This document shows, in pieces, positions 5,966-8,420 of a DNA stretch of 8,420 nucleotides; the stretch's first letter is position 1; the number at the start of each line of letters is the position of its first letter. The translations under genes and the position numbers were made by a program. The notes beneath the pieces were generated by a model. It was not told where the DNA came from and made no database searches. It worked only from the letters and a program-made list of their open reading frames with translations. The stretch lies in assembly GCA_946480675.1 (NCBI GenBank), contig CAMLKS010000082.1:1-8420 (forward strand), given 5' to 3'. Source of the stretch: an uncultured Bacteroidota bacterium. GTDB lineage: Bacteria > Bacteroidota > Bacteroidia > Chitinophagales > Chitinophagaceae.

Positions 5966-5973
5966 CAAAGATA
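5966..5973 (-). promoter_or_regulatory. Bacteroidota -7 promoter element for the VOC gene at 5587-5955
   Basis: Minus-strand TATCTTTG, a perfect TAnnTTTG match. It leaves a very short leader before either possible start codon. There is no -33 TTG at 19-21 bases upstream; the FNR-type palindrome lies in that area instead. Confidence 0.55.
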
Positions 5974-5995
5974 ATGCACCCGCTATACGTGGCTG

Positions 5996-6011
5996 CTTGA
6001 TCAGAATCAAG
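5996..6011. promoter_or_regulatory. FNR-type binding site (TTGAT-N4-ATCAA)
   Basis: CTTGATCAGAATCAAG: 6-base perfect arms around a 4-base centre, containing the exact FNR consensus TTGAT-N4-ATCAA at 5997-6010. Its centre is 30.5 bases from the first T of the VOC -7 box, close to the geometry of a class II activator site near -41.5. It begins 6 bases past the Crp/Fnr stop codon. As an RNA hairpin it lacks a T-tail, so a terminator is unlikely. Confidence 0.65.
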
Positions 6012-6016
6012 AAATG

Positions 6017-6577
6017 TTAGTCTGCCCTTGCAAGTTTTTCCCGTACCCTGCTGAGGGTTTCCGGGGTTATCTTTAAATACGCTGCTATCATCTTTAATGG
6101 AAATACCTGCAATAAGGCTGGCCTATGCTCCAGTATGTATGCATATTTCTGAAAAGGTGTTAATGTATTATCAAAAAAGTAAGCGCCCGTCGTGGGTTGC
6201 GCTATCAAGCTATTGAATTGAAAAAATGCTGCCGACTTATAAATAAGTGTGTGTATAGATTGTATACTGAGCTCTAAAACTAGACTATCCGCATAGGCTG
6301 CAATAAAACTGTGCGATGGTGTTTGTGCCGCCAGGGACAACGGATTGAAAAACCATTCGTTAGCCATATACAGGCCAGTGATGTTCTCAGCGCCCGATGG
6401 CGATAGGCTGTATTGAAAAGCAGCACCGTTTACGTTAAAGAACAGAGCATTTGCCACCATTCCTTCACGTAAAAGGACTTCGCCTTTATCTACATGCCGT
6501 ACTTTTACTTCCTTTTCAAAAAGGGCTTTGTCTGTTGCATTAAAGGTACCTATGGTCTCTAAGGCGTTTGCCTGCAT
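6017..6577 (-). CDS. Crp/Fnr-family transcriptional regulator
   Basis: A 186-residue regulator. Residues about 1-115 form the cyclic-nucleotide-binding-like beta-roll (VDKGEVLLREGMVANALFFN at 29-48 is the typical first part), 116-150 the dimer helix region, and about 157-184 a compact helix-turn-helix: FPLKMIAAYLKITPETLSRV. The recognition helix contains E173-T-L-S-R177, matching the E-x-x-S-R pattern that FNR uses on TTGAT. The protein has no cysteine, so it cannot carry the FNR iron-sulfur cluster, and the effector is unknown. Its length is normal for the short Bacteroidota members, in which the wing is reduced. It lies 42 bases downstream of the T9SS cargo gene with no clear promoter between, and just upstream of a FNR-type site and a VOC gene, its likely target. 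Confidence 0.9.
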   Translation of the reverse strand: MQANALETIGTFNATDKALFEKEVKVRHVDKGEVLLREGMVANALFFNVNGAAFQYSLSPSGAENITGLYMANEWFFNPLSLAAQTPSHSFIAAYADSLVLELSIQSIHTLIYKSAAFFQFNSLIAQPTTGAYFFDNTLTPFQKYAYILEHRPALLQVFPLKMIAAYLKITPETLSRVREKLARAD

Positions 6578-6619
6578 AAATGGATGGTGTATGATGCAAT
6601 TTACAGCGAATGCCGTATG

Positions 6620-8332
6620 CTACCGCAGCAACGTAATATTCCCCTGCTTCTGAAACACCTGGCCGTTGGGGAACCGCACCGATAGCGTATAGGCATAGGT
6701 TTCCACAGGTGCAGCATCGCCGTTGTAGGTACCATCCCAGCCTTTGTTGGCATCGCGGGTTTCAAATACCACCTGCCCCCAGCGGTTGTATATGCGCAGT
6801 ACCATATCGTCAATGTTCTCGCCCCTTACATATAGTACATCATTGTGCCCGTCTCCATTGGGACTGAAGGCATTGGGTATATCGGCCACATAGCAGGTAG
6901 ATGGCACCCTTACCTCCACATCGCTATAGCAGCCTATTTCGTTGGTAACCTGCATGGTATATTTTCCTTTCTCCAAAACGTTTTGCCATACCGTTGTGGG
7001 TAGGTGCTGCCCGCTGTAAATAAGCGTATCGCCTTTCACCAGTTTGAAATTCCAGGGCATCCATTTGGCAGGCGGTGTTATGCTGATGCGGCCAGGGTCT
7101 TCACAAGTAGCAGGCTCTACACTGGCATATGCGGTATCGGGCTGTATGCGTATGGTATAGGTTTGCGTCAGCGATTTGGGTGGGCAGCCGTTATCGGTAT
7201 AGGTCACATCAAATTTGTAATCCTTATACGGCAGGTCGGGCATATTCCATACAAAGCGGCCTTTCGGTTCTGTTGTATTATTGTTAGCAACATTTAGCGT
7301 AGCACCTTCGGGCAATGTGCCGGGCACCATGCTGATGGAATGTGCTTCAGCATCGGTGGGGTTGATATCGAAACTAAGTTCATGCTTGCCGATGCAGGTT
7401 TGCACCGTCAGCGGGTCTATTATTTCAGCACCGTCGGCATTGGTGATATAGCCTTCAGGTGCTTTATTGGGGCAGGGCAATACCAGTATGGTCATTTCGC
7501 GCATCACGCTGCCTATCAGCACACCATTGCGGTATTCAGACACACGGTAGGCCACCAGCGATTTCTGTAGCACATTAGGTGTAAACTCAAGTTGCCCCGT
7601 TACGCTGCTGAACTTAAAAGTGCCCGCGGCTACAGACAGCGGGTTGGTGGCAGTATAGCCGGGCAGGTAGTTTACCGGCACACCTGCATCCAGCCCCGGC
7701 ACCAGTTCAAACACCAGGCTGTCGCCATCGGCATCTGTAGCATTAGGTTGATACTCTCCGGGAATATTGACGCAATAGAATTGTGTGGCGATGCTATTGA
7801 ATTGCAGCGATGAATTGGGCTGCACCGAATTATCGAGCGTAGCCTCCAGGCTGATGATACCCGGCGGCGATACATTGGTAATACCGTTACTGCGACCTGC
7901 CAAAGGTGCGCCATCGGTTTCGCCCAGGTACACAAACTTCCAGTCGGGCGCCGTGGCGGGCAGGGTAAAATTCTTGGAGTACACAAACTTCTTTACACCC
8001 GGCACCGTACTGCTTGGGTCTACACAATTGGTGCGTTTCATATCGGCAGGGCAACCCGCCGTTACCTCTACACCGGCTGTAGGTGGCTCCAGGTTCAGGA
8101 AATCCTGCAGTATAGTAGTTGCGCCACGCTTTATATATACCAGTGGCCGCGCGGTAGAAAAAGTAGGGAACTGCGCACCCGAACAATCGCCAAAGGCCAC
8201 CAGCGACACACGGTAGGTATTGCCCGATATATGGGTGTAATACATATCGATACCATAATAGTGGCTGGCATGCAGCTTACCTGCCGTGAGCATGCAGATT
8301 AATACTATAAGTAGAGGTGTATAACAGCGCAT
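6620..8332 (-). CDS. Secreted protein with T9SS type B (CHU_C, gliding-motility-associated) C-terminal domain
   Basis: A 570-residue extracellular protein. The start at 8332 gives a clean Sec signal peptide (MRCYTPLLIVLICMLTAGKLHA, about residues 1-22) before SHYYG; a GTG-initiated extension to 8410 would bury it. The N-terminal part (HYYGIDMYYTHISGNTYRVS..GDCSGAQFP, about 23-60) and the stretch to about 290 match a recurrent Bacteroidota beta-rich surface-protein module, with DADGDSLVFELVPG and GTFKFSSVTGQLEFTP turns. Around 300-400 lies an Ig/cadherin-like repeat region (ITNADG..SFDINPTDAEAHS..DVTYTDNGCPP). The last 85 residues (486-570) are the CHU_C domain: NAFSPNGDGHNDVLYV, IYNRWGQVVFET, GWDGTYNG and a C-terminal GNITLLR. 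This domain directs export by the type IX secretion system. The protein is short for its group; a ligand or enzymatic role is not visible. Confidence 0.92.
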   Translation of the reverse strand: MRCYTPLLIVLICMLTAGKLHASHYYGIDMYYTHISGNTYRVSLVAFGDCSGAQFPTFSTARPLVYIKRGATTILQDFLNLEPPTAGVEVTAGCPADMKRTNCVDPSSTVPGVKKFVYSKNFTLPATAPDWKFVYLGETDGAPLAGRSNGITNVSPPGIISLEATLDNSVQPNSSLQFNSIATQFYCVNIPGEYQPNATDADGDSLVFELVPGLDAGVPVNYLPGYTATNPLSVAAGTFKFSSVTGQLEFTPNVLQKSLVAYRVSEYRNGVLIGSVMREMTILVLPCPNKAPEGYITNADGAEIIDPLTVQTCIGKHELSFDINPTDAEAHSISMVPGTLPEGATLNVANNNTTEPKGRFVWNMPDLPYKDYKFDVTYTDNGCPPKSLTQTYTIRIQPDTAYASVEPATCEDPGRISITPPAKWMPWNFKLVKGDTLIYSGQHLPTTVWQNVLEKGKYTMQVTNEIGCYSDVEVRVPSTCYVADIPNAFSPNGDGHNDVLYVRGENIDDMVLRIYNRWGQVVFETRDANKGWDGTYNGDAAPVETYAYTLSVRFPNGQVFQKQGNITLLR

Positions 8333-8420
8333 GTAGGGGCCATTGGTAAATATTAAATATACACTAAATACCGGATACCGGCAGCGTGAAATTTGCAATG
8401 AGAACGGCACCGTGAATGAG

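Noticed and set aside
8354..8361. TATATTTA on the minus strand as the T9SS cargo promoter
   Set aside because: It misses the final G of TAnnTTTG in an AT-rich stretch, so it cannot be separated from background.
8370..8385. Repeated TACCGGATACCGG upstream of the T9SS cargo gene
   Set aside because: A short two-copy repeat of about 6 bases near the window edge; no regulator or element can be tied to it.
8333..8410. N-terminal extension of the T9SS cargo protein from a GTG at 8410
   Set aside because: It would place 26 residues before a well-formed signal peptide; the ATG at 8332 is the better start.

Overview
The window looks like Bacteroidota DNA, most plausibly a Chitinophagaceae-like or related gliding/T9SS lineage. 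Two things support this. The gene at 6620-8332 encodes a secreted protein ending in the CHU_C / gliding-motility-associated C-terminal sorting domain, which is confined to T9SS organisms. Seven copies of TAnnTTTG, the -7 element of the Bacteroidota housekeeping sigma factor, lie just ahead of genes, while Shine-Dalgarno sequences are not evident. No tRNA, rRNA, IS element, CRISPR array or phage gene was seen.

Left block (1-2446, all minus strand). Reading in the direction of transcription there is a DUF1801 protein, a DUF2200 protein and a VIT1/CCC1-type Fe/Mn transporter, spaced about 40 bases apart and probably co-transcribed. These are followed by a VOC-fold protein and the start of a secreted glycerophosphodiester phosphodiesterase cut by the window edge; each of these two has its own TAnnTTTG box.

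Middle block (2595-5131). A second VOC protein and a DHFR/RibD-C-like reductase run on the plus strand. A HxlR-family regulator (minus) is divergent from a classical SDR oxidoreductase (plus). Their 89-base intergenic region holds two outward-facing -7 boxes and a perfect 17-base palindrome, a good candidate HxlR operator. Hairpins of the AAGCC...GGCTT type close three of the transcription units.

Right block (5285-8420). A small three-helix membrane protein (plus) is tail-to-tail with a third VOC protein, the two stop codons sharing one TTAA palindrome. Upstream of this VOC gene lies a Crp/Fnr-family regulator, and before it the T9SS cargo protein, all on the minus strand. Between the regulator gene and the VOC gene is a perfect FNR-type site (TTGAT-N4-ATCAA), placed where a class II activator site would sit relative to the VOC -7 box. 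The regulator's recognition helix carries E-T-L-S-R, the residue pattern FNR uses to read TTGAT. This self-consistent regulator/site/target unit is the most interesting signal in the window.

Overall this is an accessory stretch of small stress/detoxification-type enzymes (three VOC proteins, SDR, DHFR-like) with local regulators. I see no evidence of a large undescribed multi-gene system.
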